From: Candidatus Omnitrophota bacterium
GTDB lineage: Bacteria; Omnitrophota; Gorgyraeia; Gygaellales; Profunditerraquicolaceae
Assembly: GCA_028717055.1 (NCBI GenBank)
Contig: JAQUOO010000029.1
Span: forward strand, 1-12,455
DNA length: 12,455 nt
Direction of reading: 5' to 3'
The notes beneath the pieces were generated by a model that saw only the letters and a program-made list of their open reading frames with translations, was not told the origin of the DNA and searched no databases. Shown in pieces: positions 1-6,055 of this stretch (its first letter is position 1; each line of letters starts with the position of its first letter). The position numbers and the translations under genes were made by a program.

Positions 1-182
1 TGCCAGGTGTAGTTGGCTCCATCGATGTAGTCATCCCCTATGGCTATACGCTTGGCTCGCAGCTCACGGTAGACTCCATAGGGAGAAGGATAGTAGGTGG
101 TGATGGTTAGGGTGTCTTCGGCAAAAACCGGGGAAAGAAAAAACGCGAATGCTATAATAATATAAAGAAATTTACCGGGCAT
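1..182 (-). CDS. Secreted protein, N-terminal fragment (YYPSPYGVY type)
   Basis: The gene runs off the left edge; about 60 codons are visible. The ATG at 182 follows AAAGGAG by 5 nt. The product starts with a clear signal peptide (MPGKFLYIII, then a hydrophobic run to SPVFA), with likely cleavage before EDTLTITTYYPSPYGVY, continuing into RELRAKRIAIGDDY. I recall this mature start from large families of exported proteins in Omnitrophota genomes, where long low-complexity or GIGTT-type segments often follow; here only the start is visible and its function is unknown. It is transcribed away from the xre gene from a strong promoter at 236-264 whose spacer is an inverted repeat, so it is probably under control of that regulator. 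I am sure of the reading frame and export signal, and less sure of the family assignment. Confidence 0.72.
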   Translation of the reverse strand, partial: MPGKFLYIIIAFAFFLSPVFAEDTLTITTYYPSPYGVYRELRAKRIAIGDDYIDGANYTW

Positions 183-235
183 TCCTACTCCTTTGCTCTT
201 TCCAGAAATCCGGACTAGATATAGAATCCTATCTA

Positions 236-264
236 AGTATAACACCGTATACTTACGGTGTCAA
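236..264 (-). promoter_or_regulatory. Sigma70-type promoter of the secreted protein gene
   Basis: On the minus strand TTGACA (264-259) and TATACT (241-236) are separated by exactly 17 bp. That gives a perfect -35 and a 5/6 -10. Transcription would begin near 229, giving a leader of roughly 47 nt that carries the AAAGGAG ribosome site. The spacer is occupied by the inverted repeat at 242-261. Confidence 0.7.
242..261. promoter_or_regulatory. Inverted-repeat operator between divergent genes
   Basis: ACACCGTA-TACT-TACGGTGT is an 8-bp perfect inverted repeat with a 4-bp centre. It fills the -35/-10 spacer of the minus-strand promoter and overlaps the putative -35 of the plus-strand xre promoter (GTGTCA at 258-263). 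This is the position and symmetry expected for a dimeric XRE repressor binding site. Binding by the neighbouring regulator is inferred. Confidence 0.6.
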
Positions 265-286
265 GAAAATGATACTTTGCGATAAT
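258..286 (+). promoter_or_regulatory. Putative promoter of the xre gene
   Basis: GTGTCA (258-263) and GATAAT (281-286) are 17 bp apart. GATAAT ends only 7 nt before the ATG at 294 and there is no Shine-Dalgarno, so the transcript would be leaderless or nearly so. The -35 match is moderate (4/6). Confidence 0.42.
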
Positions 287-293
287 ATGCCTT

Positions 294-509
294 ATGGAAA
301 TGGATATCAGACTAAAACTGGCTAGAAAAATCCGGGAATTGAGGCAAAGGAAAGAATTAACCCAAGAACAATTATCCGAACTCTCGGGAGTGGATTATAA
401 ACACATACAACTGCTGGAAAGCAAGAAAGCGCCCGCCGCAAAAATAGACACTATCGAAAAGATTGCCAAAGCCTTCGGGATAACTCCTTCGAAATTACTC
501 AAATTTTAA
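294..509 (+). CDS. Small XRE-family transcriptional regulator
   Basis: This 71-residue protein is almost entirely one Cro/C1-type helix-turn-helix domain (residues about 7-69). It has the usual pattern: RKIRELRQRKELTQEQLSELSGV, then a recognition region ending ES.K..P and a closing helix (IEKIAKAFGITPSKLL). It has no extra ligand or protease domain, so it is probably a simple dimeric DNA-binding repressor. A second ATG lies two codons inside (300); neither start has a clear ribosome site. The inverted repeat just upstream is its likely operator, allowing autoregulation and control of the divergent secreted protein. It converges on the lipoprotein gene with only 7 nt between stop codons, leaving no room for separate terminators. 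Confidence 0.88.
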   Translation: MEMDIRLKLARKIRELRQRKELTQEQLSELSGVDYKHIQLLESKKAPAAKIDTIEKIAKAFGITPSKLLKF

Positions 510-516
510 ACAGAGA

Positions 517-1242
517 CTACTGGCCTAACTTAGGCGGCCTGGAAAGCTTCGCCAGGTTTTCGGCTATTTCTATGCTTAAAGAAGCAACTGCGCTGCTCAA
601 AGCCTGGGATAATCCAAAATAATTATGCGGGTTAACAGTTTGGATGAATTGCGACTTTTTCGTAAACAGCATTTTCCTGTTCCGGGCATCGATAATCGAC
701 CATTGGGCCGTAAAAACCATATTCCCCTCCAGTTCGCTATCCAGTTGGAGAATGTCTACAATCACCTGATAATCCAAGGGGATGGCAAAATTGCAGGGAA
801 ACAGCTGAAAACTGGCTGCCGGAAGCATAACGGACAGGTCTTCGCTGAGAATACGAGCCAGGCTCGAATCCAGAGGCTCTGCCCAGCGGTCAAATTGGGC
901 AAAGCTGAAAGTGCCGTTTTTATTCCTGGTGACAATCTGCGGGCGATCCTGATATTCGGGAATCCCGATTGGCCCTACCGCGACAATTACGCCCTGAGCA
1001 ATCTCAAATTTTCCGGCTGACAGCTCTTTGGATAATGAACCGGGCATATAGAACCGCGAGTTCGGGCTGTTTGAAACCGAGACGCACCCGCTGGTTAAAA
1101 TGACAAAGAACAAGGCACAAATAACAAATGAATGACAAGGCACAAATGACAAATGACAAGATTTATGTTTTTGTCTTGCAATTTGTAATTTGGCATTTGG
1201 ATTTATTTTGGGCTTTGGATTTTGAATTTTGGATTTAAACAT
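517..1242 (-). CDS. PqiC/ABC-type transport auxiliary lipoprotein
   Basis: Last gene of the Mla-like operon, 241 residues. The start at 1242 directly follows the mlaD stop and is supported by AAAGGAG 5 nt upstream. Residues 1 to about 40 are unusual: a basic, Asn/Pro/Lys-rich stretch encoded by a simple-repeat element. A hydrophobic run (ICALFFVILTSG) and a lipobox-like Cys at about residue 53 follow. The remainder fits the ABC_trans_aux family (PqiC/YmbA-like): an N-terminal RFYMP segment, a central region with FAQFDRWAEPLDSSLARIL, and a C-terminal helix (ALSSAVASLSIEIAENLA). In this family the lipoprotein sits on the inner leaflet of the outer membrane and partners an MCE protein, which matches its place beside mlaD. 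An internal GTG just before the hydrophobic run would give a normal 20-residue signal peptide but lacks a ribosome site. Confidence 0.8.
   Translation of the reverse strand: MFKSKIQNPKPKINPNAKLQIARQKHKSCHLSFVPCHSFVICALFFVILTSGCVSVSNSPNSRFYMPGSLSKELSAGKFEIAQGVIVAVGPIGIPEYQDRPQIVTRNKNGTFSFAQFDRWAEPLDSSLARILSEDLSVMLPAASFQLFPCNFAIPLDYQVIVDILQLDSELEGNMVFTAQWSIIDARNRKMLFTKKSQFIQTVNPHNYFGLSQALSSAVASLSIEIAENLAKLSRPPKLGQ
1101..1239. repeat. A/T-tract simple-repeat element inside the lipoprotein gene
   Basis: The stretch is built of short related words. One 22-nt unit starting ACAAGGCACAAAT occurs at 1110-1131 and again at 1135-1156 with one mismatch. The part at 1188-1236 is a run of TTTGGATTT-like words. 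This style of element is scattered in many uncultivated-lineage genomes from my general knowledge. Here it lies in frame within coding sequence. Confidence 0.6.
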
Positions 1243-1947
1243 TTATTCTCCTTTATAGGCTGATTTTCCTTTTAAGAGCGCTTCCGGATGCTGTTCAAGG
1301 TATTCAGCCAGCAGGTTAAATGACCGCGCGGAGCGGGTAACTTCTTTAAGCGTTTTATGCAATTCCGATATTCCCTCGGAATTCACCAGCCTGTTGATAC
1401 CCACGACCGCCTCCTCTAAATTAGTAGTAATCTCTTTTACCGGAATATCGTCCATAACCTGAAAGATATCCGGGGATATAGGCAAAGCCGGCAGTTCGGG
1501 ATAACTTTTGATGATGCCGTAGAATTTTTCCGGCTTATCCGGATAAAAATCCAACGCAATCATAAGCTGTCCGGTGATGAAATTCTGTATTTCGAGCTTG
1601 GCCCGCAAGCCTTGCTTGATAAACCTCATATAATCGGGGTAACCGGGCTTTTCGGGGATACCCATAACCCGCGACAATTCTATATCAACAATTACGGGAA
1701 TAAGGACATCCTGCGTTTTGCTGTCGTAAATCAGGCTAATGCTAGTGATATTGCCGATTTTAACGCCCCTAAAGATTACCGGAGCGCCCACGGAAAGGCC
1801 TTTGACCGAACCGTTAAAAAACAAAACGTATTTATCCGACTGCCGGAAGATTTGCCCCGAACCAAAAACCAATATCGCTGCGATTAATAAAGCCAGCGCG
1901 CCCACCACAAACGCGCCGATTACTGTTTTGTTTACTTTTTTAATCAT
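1243..1947 (-). CDS. mlaD: MlaD-like MCE-domain protein
   Basis: Substrate-binding MCE protein of a phospholipid ABC transporter, 234 residues. One N-terminal transmembrane helix (residues about 9-31, GAFVVGALALLIAAILVFGSG) anchors it in the inner membrane. A single MCE domain follows (about 38-115) with the typical YVLFFNGSVKGLSVGAPVIFRGVKIGNI segment. The rest is a periplasmic helical tail (about 160-225) that in the family forms the hydrophobic channel of a hexamer. It overlaps mlaF by ATGA (1947-1944), indicating translational coupling. It is somewhat longer than E. coli MlaD and more like the MCE proteins paired with STAS-MlaE permeases. Function follows from family and operon context. 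Confidence 0.92.
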   Translation of the reverse strand: MIKKVNKTVIGAFVVGALALLIAAILVFGSGQIFRQSDKYVLFFNGSVKGLSVGAPVIFRGVKIGNITSISLIYDSKTQDVLIPVIVDIELSRVMGIPEKPGYPDYMRFIKQGLRAKLEIQNFITGQLMIALDFYPDKPEKFYGIIKSYPELPALPISPDIFQVMDDIPVKEITTNLEEAVVGINRLVNSEGISELHKTLKEVTRSARSFNLLAEYLEQHPEALLKGKSAYKGE

Positions 1948-2717
1948 AAGGCTGCCCCCTGTTTCTCTCCCCGGGTCAGGAATTGGATGACCCGCGGGTC
2001 TTTAGAACTAGCTAATAAATCTTTTGGCTTTCCTTCGGCAATGATGCCCTTACTTTCAGCATCAAGAAGGACCGCTTTATCGCCTACGGCAAATATGCTC
2101 GCCAGTTCGTGGGTGACAATCACGATTGTGGCGCCGAGGGCGTCTCTTAACTGAATAATCAAATCGTCCAGCAAACGGGCGCTTAAAGGGTCCAGCCCGG
2201 CGGAGGGTTCGTCAAAAAAAATAATACCGGGGTCAAGCGCGATTGCCCGGGCAAGCCCAGCTCTCTTGCGCATCCCGCCGCTTATTTGGCTGGGATAAAA
2301 ATCAGCGTAACCGCCCAGGCCGACCAAGGATAATTTTAATTCTACCATTTCCCTGATTTGAGCGGAAGATAATTCTGAATACAACTGTAAGGGCAAAGCG
2401 ATATTTTCTCCCAAGGTAAAAGAGCTCCAGAGCGCGCCGCTCTGATAGAGCACGCCGAAACTCCGCATCAAATTCTGCCGGACGGATTCATCTTCCGCCC
2501 AAAAATTCACTCCGTTGTATAATACTTCTCCTTTTAGCGGTTCTTTAAGGCCAATCAATACTTTAAGCAGGGTGCTCTTGCCGCAGCCGCTTCCGCCCAT
2601 TACTACAAAAATATCGCCTTGGTTTACGCTGAAATTAAGATTACGCAATACTTCGTAATCATCATAACTTAAATCAAGGCCGCGCACTTCGATAACGGAT
2701 TGAGGTTTATTATCCAT
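1944..2717 (-). CDS. mlaF: MlaF-like ABC transporter ATPase
   Basis: Cytoplasmic ATPase that powers the MlaE permease, 257 residues, normal length for the family. All ABC motifs are present: Walker A GGSGCGKST (41-49), Q-loop YQSG (91-94), signature ISGGMRKR (145-152), Walker B IIFFDEP (165-171), D-loop AGLDP and switch His in VTHE (203). The GGM signature and long C-terminal tail are typical of MlaF rather than import ATPases. The start at 2717 is 3 nt downstream of the mlaE stop and the end overlaps mlaD by ATGA, so the three genes are cotranscribed. Confidence 0.95.
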   Translation of the reverse strand: MDNKPQSVIEVRGLDLSYDDYEVLRNLNFSVNQGDIFVVMGGSGCGKSTLLKVLIGLKEPLKGEVLYNGVNFWAEDESVRQNLMRSFGVLYQSGALWSSFTLGENIALPLQLYSELSSAQIREMVELKLSLVGLGGYADFYPSQISGGMRKRAGLARAIALDPGIIFFDEPSAGLDPLSARLLDDLIIQLRDALGATIVIVTHELASIFAVGDKAVLLDAESKGIIAEGKPKDLLASSKDPRVIQFLTRGEKQGAAL

Positions 2718-2720
2718 TGA

Positions 2721-3848
2721 TTACACTCCCAAAACCTGGCAAATAAATGTGATAACCGCGGTAGCGACGACAATACTGGTGATGGCGCTGACTACCGCCG
2801 AGGTGGTTGCCGCTCCCACGCCTTCAGCGCTCCTTTCACAATTGATCCCGCGCAAACACCCTGCCACTGCCACAATTATTCCGAAGATAAGACCATGCGT
2901 AAGCCCGATCCAGACATGGCTTAACTTTACCGCTGATTGAGTATGATGCCAATATTCTACAGGATTAAGCCCGAGAAAATTAACGCTGATCAGGAAGCCT
3001 CCGGCTATGCCCATAAAATCCGCATAAATAGTTAATAGCGGCATCATGATTATCAGGGCCAAAACCCGCGGCATAACCAGGAATTCAACCGGAGAAATCC
3101 CCAGAGTCTTGAACGCGTCAACTTCTTCATTTACCTGCATAAGGCCAAGTTCCGCGGCAAAAGACGCGCCGGTGCGGCCGGACATAATGATGCCGGTCAT
3201 TACCGCCCCCATCACGCGCACCATAGCGATACCGACGATATCGGCGATATAGATCTGCGCTCCGAATAATTTAAGCTGTATCGCTCCGATAAAAGCCAGG
3301 ATCATGCCGACTAAAATGCTGATCAGGGAAACAAGGCCCAAGGCTCCCGCGCCGCAACGCTGCACAATAGCGACAAATTCATCCCGGCGAAAATAAGCCT
3401 TGCCCGCGATAAGCCGGCCAAAAGCAAAAGTAATTTCTCCCAGAAAATTGATAACCGCAAGCGTCCCGGCGCAAAACGCCAAGAATTTGTCAGCGACTCT
3501 CTCAAGAAGGCCTTCAGGTTCGATTTTCCGGGGGATATTTTTTTCATCAACTTTAAGCGCCAGCTCAAGCAATTTGACCACGCCCAAAGGAAGACCCTGA
3601 CGCTCAATGGTAACATTCCTGCGCCCGCCTTCTCTGATTAAATTAAGCAGAAAAGAGACAAGCCCGCTGTCCCATTTGGTTATTTCAGAGGCATCAAAGG
3701 TAATCCGGGCGATATTTTTATTTCCGGCAAGCTGGGTTAAGACTTCATTTTCCGAGGGGAGAACCGCGCGAATCAGCCACTCTCCGCTTAGCTTCAAACG
3801 AAGGGTATTTGCGCAGGGATGATCAAAAGAAAGTTGGCTTAAGGGCAT
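2721..3848 (-). CDS. mlaE: STAS-MlaE fusion, lipid ABC transporter permease
   Basis: Inner-membrane permease of the MCE/Mla phospholipid transporter, 375 residues. It is longer than E. coli MlaE (about 260) because a STAS domain occupies residues 1 to about 105 (ITFDASEITKWDSGLVSFLLNLI is the STAS core). In E. coli that role is taken by the separate protein MlaB, and no mlaB-like gene is seen nearby. The permease part (about 150-375) has several hydrophobic helices and the conserved segment TGIIMSGRTGASFAAELGLM followed by DAFKTLGISPVEFLVMPR. The ATG at 3848 is the only usable start, because an in-frame stop lies five codons upstream; the ribosome site is weak (AAAGG 5 nt away). It lies 31 nt after smr1 and is probably transcribed from the smr1 promoter. 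Confidence 0.93.
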   Translation of the reverse strand: MPLSQLSFDHPCANTLRLKLSGEWLIRAVLPSENEVLTQLAGNKNIARITFDASEITKWDSGLVSFLLNLIREGGRRNVTIERQGLPLGVVKLLELALKVDEKNIPRKIEPEGLLERVADKFLAFCAGTLAVINFLGEITFAFGRLIAGKAYFRRDEFVAIVQRCGAGALGLVSLISILVGMILAFIGAIQLKLFGAQIYIADIVGIAMVRVMGAVMTGIIMSGRTGASFAAELGLMQVNEEVDAFKTLGISPVEFLVMPRVLALIIMMPLLTIYADFMGIAGGFLISVNFLGLNPVEYWHHTQSAVKLSHVWIGLTHGLIFGIIVAVAGCLRGINCERSAEGVGAATTSAVVSAITSIVVATAVITFICQVLGV

Positions 3849-3879
3849 ACGGCCTTTATTTTACTCCTATTTCCTGATT

Positions 3880-4134
3880 TTAAAACCTGAAATGCACAAA
3901 TATTCTGCCGAAATTTTTATCGTCTTTTTCAATCCGGCGGTAGAGCCTTTTTATCTGCGGCTGTTCCAAGAAACGCAGGACGCTTTTTTTCAACTGCCCG
4001 CTCCCTTTGCCGGGAATAATTTCCACTAATTCTATCTTTTTGGTTACGGCTTCCTGAATCGCGCGGTTGAGTTCTGTTTCAATCGCCCGGCCGTTGCTAA
4101 AGATATCGTGCAAATCCAATTTAATTTTGGCCAT
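3880..4134 (-). CDS. Stand-alone Smr-domain protein, copy 1
   Basis: This 84-residue protein is a minimal Smr (MutS2 C-terminal-like) domain: LDLH at 6-9 and the nuclease-loop motif GKGSGQLK at 42-49, where HGKGTG is usual (here the His is replaced by Pro). Smr domains nick DNA or cleave RNA, for example at collided ribosomes; the substrate here is unknown. It is about 90% identical to the second copy at 7297-7551 (8 differences in 84 by hand count). It leads the Mla operon, 31 nt before mlaE, though no functional link is known. A TATAAT ends 6 nt before the ATG and there is no Shine-Dalgarno, so the mRNA is probably leaderless. Confidence 0.85.
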   Translation of the reverse strand: MAKIKLDLHDIFSNGRAIETELNRAIQEAVTKKIELVEIIPGKGSGQLKKSVLRFLEQPQIKRLYRRIEKDDKNFGRIFVHFRF

Positions 4135-4140
4135 TAGGTT

Positions 4141-4169
4141 ATTATAACGCCATAAACAAATTCTTGAAA
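4141..4169 (-). promoter_or_regulatory. Promoter of smr1-mla operon, probably leaderless
   Basis: On the minus strand TTTCAA (4169-4164) and TATAAT (4146-4141) are 17 bp apart. The -10 ends 6 nt before the ATG at 4134, so transcription should start at or next to the start codon. Confidence 0.6.
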
Positions 4170-4178
4170 GCGCTTTCC
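4165..4178. promoter_or_regulatory. LacI-type palindrome over the smr1 -35
   Basis: GAAAGCGCTTTC (4166-4177) is a perfect 12-bp palindrome, within TGAAAGCGCTTTCC. It closely resembles LacI/CcpA-family half-site pairs centred on CG and overlaps the -35. No LacI-family gene is present in the window, so any role is inferred. Confidence 0.3.
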
Positions 4179-4261
4179 CAAAACACGCATTTTACCCTTG
4201 ATTCTTGCCGGGTATATTGCATACTTCTTTTAGCGTTTACTCACAGCAAGGATGTTGGTTT

Positions 4262-4297
4262 AAAAACCCCGAAAGAGCGTTTCGGGGTTTTTATTTT
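4262..4297. terminator. Bidirectional intrinsic terminator after the NTF2-like gene
   Basis: AAAAACCCCGAAA and TTTCGGGGTTTTT form a perfect 13-bp stem around GAGCG, with T-rich sequence on both sides. It ends the minus-strand transcript of 4318-4737 and could also stop plus-strand transcription. The 4140-4261 stretch before it holds only the smr1 promoter. Confidence 0.88.
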
Positions 4298-4317
4298 CAG
4301 CGCCTGGAGAAAGATTG

Positions 4318-4737
4318 TCAATATTTTACTGCGCGGCCCTTAACCGGCAGTGAAACATGGCTTCCGGCTAATTTCCATTCCTTGCCCTTCTTGACCAAGA
4401 AACCGGTAGTGCGCACATCGTCGATTTTTTTGACCAGCTTTCCGTTCTTGTAAATCTTGGTATCGAATTTCAGGGCAAAATGCGCGGCGCGGTTGCCGCC
4501 GGCAATGCTTATTTGTTTTTGCCTGACCTTCGTGGTCATACCAACGCCTGTCTTGCTGATAGATTCAATCCTAGTTAACAAAGCTTGCCTACCTACCATA
4601 TATTCATCGACATCTGTTCCGATGTGCGCGGCATTCTTATCGTCAGCTACCATGCGCTTAAGGGCGCCTGCATCATAATTCATCCAGGTATTTAAATATT
4701 CCTTAACAAATTTCTCCACCTTCGCCTTTTCTCCCAT
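4318..4737 (-). CDS. SnoaL/NTF2-like protein (DUF4440-type fold)
   Basis: This 139-residue protein fits the NTF2-like superfamily in size and pattern: an N-terminal helix (VEKFVKEYLNTWMNYDAGALKRMVADD) followed by beta strands including GNRAAHFALKFDTKI and a closing strand GKEWKLAGSHVSLP. The last is typical of SnoaL_3/DUF4440 members. These small alpha+beta barrels bind or isomerise small ligands; no specific substrate can be named. No signal peptide is seen, so it is cytoplasmic. The ATG at 4737 is preceded by a strong AGGAGGT site. It has its own terminator downstream and lies 65 nt after the YkgJ-like gene. Confidence 0.75.
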   Translation of the reverse strand: MGEKAKVEKFVKEYLNTWMNYDAGALKRMVADDKNAAHIGTDVDEYMVGRQALLTRIESISKTGVGMTTKVRQKQISIAGGNRAAHFALKFDTKIYKNGKLVKKIDDVRTTGFLVKKGKEWKLAGSHVSLPVKGRAVKY

Positions 4738-4802
4738 AGCTACCTCCTCCCTGGTTTACTGCAATCCCCTAAAACCTCTAATCACCTCTATGTATAGGCT
4801 TT

Positions 4803-5090
4803 TTATATACGGCCTTCCCCGAAGTATGAGAAATAAACGCAACTTTTAAAAGGTAAATTCGGCCTAAGATCCCTTATAGGGACACAGGCAAATTGTTTGC
4901 CGGAAATTGTTTTATGTATTCCTATTCTATGGTCATAGATCGGGCAAAAATATTTCCCGGAGCTGTCTTGCTTTAGATGCTCGCAAGGGTCTCCGTCCAG
5001 CGAACCGCAGCAGGCTCCGCATCTTCTGCAAAGGGCCTCATATTTTGCCTGTTCTTCTTCCTGTTTGCGTGAATACTCTGCCTCATCCAT
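4803..5090 (-). CDS. YkgJ-family cysteine cluster protein
   Basis: This 95-residue protein has eight Cys (21, 24, 27, 28, 36, 49, 69, 84). The CRRCGACC block and later single Cys match the YkgJ/Fli-B-type zinc/iron-chelating cluster family. It is cytoplasmic and of unknown biochemical function; metal binding is inferred from the cysteine pattern. The ATG at 5090 has no Shine-Dalgarno but TATAAT ends 6 nt upstream, so it is probably leaderless. Its promoter -35 is embedded in the terminator of the upstream gene, a layout shared with smr2. Confidence 0.78.
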   Translation of the reverse strand: MDEAEYSRKQEEEQAKYEALCRRCGACCGSLDGDPCEHLKQDSSGKYFCPIYDHRIGIHKTISGKQFACVPIRDLRPNLPFKSCVYFSYFGEGRI

Positions 5091-5096
5091 AAAAAT

Positions 5097-5125
5097 ATTA
5101 TACCTCTCTAAACCAAAAATCCCAA
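5097..5125 (-). promoter_or_regulatory. Promoter of the YkgJ-like gene, -35 inside a terminator
   Basis: TTGGGA (5125-5120) and TATAAT (5102-5097) are 17 bp apart. TTGGGA is part of the 3' arm of the terminator hairpin at 5111-5148. TATAAT lies 6 nt before the ATG. The same hexamers at the same spacing precede smr2. Confidence 0.6.
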
Positions 5126-5148
5126 GCCCTTTTAAAGGGCCTGGGATT
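5111..5148 (-). terminator. Intrinsic terminator after the repeat protein gene
   Basis: On the minus strand AATCCCA.GCCCTTT pairs with AAAGGGC.TGGGATT, followed by a T-rich tail (TTTTTGGTTT). A second small inverted repeat (GCTGGC, GCCAGC at 5154-5171) lies between the stop codon and this hairpin. Confidence 0.85.
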
Positions 5149-5180
5149 AATTGGCTGGCTAACCTGCCAGCTACGAATGG

Positions 5181-5846
5181 TTAGAATGACCAATTGGCAA
5201 GAACCATAAACTCCATGGGTTTTTTATTGCCATTGTAGTTAGCTAAACCAATCTGAAGGCCATTAAGGGATTTAGCATAGTTGACCAGCCCTAGCTGAAA
5301 GCCTTTAGCTGTCCCCTCGACGTAATTCACTATGCCTAAAGACGCTCCGCTGAAATCCCCCTTAACGACATTGACCGCGCCAAGCTGGGCGCCGACAAAA
5401 CGGCCGACTGTGTAATTAAATATACCTAGTTGCGCGCCGTGCACAAAACCATCAGTCCAAGTCACCAAGCCGCATTGAGCGCCGGTCAGATCTCCCTGGG
5501 TAACAGCTACCCAGCCTTCCTGAAGCCCGACAAAACGGCCGCCGACACGGCTGACTAAACCATCTTGCCAGCCGTAGAAAAGGCCGTCAACCCAATTACC
5601 CAAACCAAAAGCTACACCCTTAACATCTCCCTTAGCCCTATTTACGCCAAGGGTAAGGCTAAAACCGGTAACATCTTTATTCACGGTGTAAAGTAAACCT
5701 AAACTCACGCCGCCGATTGATTCAGCTTCCGGAACCATCTGGACCGGATTAAATAGCGACAACTGTATAGGCTTGGTTCCCTCAGCCATAGCCATGCCGG
5801 CTAAACCTAAAATAAGCGCTAAACTGATTATAAATATTTTCTTCAC
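5181..5846 (-). CDS. Exported 15-residue-repeat protein, LA_2272-like
   Basis: The 221-residue product has a signal peptide (MKKIFIISLALILGLAGMAMA, cleavage near 21). From about residue 46 to 206 it is built of some eleven repeats with a 15-residue period, consensus G-x-Q-x-G-x-V-N-x-x-x-G-x-F-x (for example GAQLGIFNYTVGRFV at 137-151). It ends in an aromatic residue (WSF), as outer-membrane beta proteins often do. The pattern resembles the LA_2272 surface-repeat family, so an outer-membrane or surface location is likely; its function is unknown. The start is GTG at 5846 with AAGGAGG about 6 nt upstream. A leader of about 200 nt with an internal terminator precedes it. Confidence 0.75.
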   Translation of the reverse strand: MKKIFIISLALILGLAGMAMAEGTKPIQLSLFNPVQMVPEAESIGGVSLGLLYTVNKDVTGFSLTLGVNRAKGDVKGVAFGLGNWVDGLFYGWQDGLVSRVGGRFVGLQEGWVAVTQGDLTGAQCGLVTWTDGFVHGAQLGIFNYTVGRFVGAQLGAVNVVKGDFSGASLGIVNYVEGTAKGFQLGLVNYAKSLNGLQIGLANYNGNKKPMEFMVLANWSF

Positions 5847-5875
5847 AGCACCCTCCTTCGTCCATCTGGATGATA

Positions 5876-5900
5876 CCGGCGCAATTCCGCTTAGCGCCGG
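5876..5900 (-). promoter_or_regulatory. Leader hairpin before the repeat protein gene
   Basis: CCGGCGC and GCGCCGG form a perfect 7-bp stem with an 11-nt loop, about 30 nt before the GTG start. It lies between the leader terminator and the ribosome site. A second strong Shine-Dalgarno-like AGGAGG (5958-5953) in this leader has no sizeable ORF after it. Confidence 0.45.
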
Positions 5901-5975
5901 GTGTGTTTTTATACAATGACCCTAACAATCAGGTTTATACTTGCCTAACCACCTCCTCTCTCTAGTATTACAAAC

Positions 5976-6035
5976 AAAAAAAGACGGTTCTTTTTTATAG
6001 AAACCGTCCCTCGAATTGCGACTATTGGCGCAGCC
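5976..6035 (-). ncRNA. Leader element with terminator, copy 1
   Basis: Transcribed on the minus strand from the promoter at 6056-6083. A short conserved block (GGCTGCGCCAATAGTCGCAA) precedes an intrinsic terminator: GACGGTTTCT / AGAACCGTC stem, then seven T. A second copy (10658-10715) lies just before the Sll1717-type ATPase gene; by hand about 43 of 53 positions match outside the T run. It may be an attenuator, an unrecognised riboswitch, or simply the terminator of the hydrolase operon copied elsewhere. I could not match it to a riboswitch class I know. Confidence 0.5.
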
Positions 6036-6055
6036 AAAACCAGATTATTGAATTT

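Noticed and set aside
625..1020. Plus-strand open frame of 131 codons
   Set aside because: It lies wholly opposite the lipoprotein gene, whose family features, signal sequence and ribosome site are clear; the reverse frame shows no domain pattern.
4205..4453. Plus-strand open frame across the terminator at 4262-4297
   Set aside because: It runs through a strong terminator hairpin and is antisense to the NTF2-like gene, with no ribosome site.
5976..6035. Known c-di-GMP, cobalamin, preQ1 or ZTP riboswitch
   Set aside because: I compared the block by eye with the conserved cores I remember and found no match, so no class is named.
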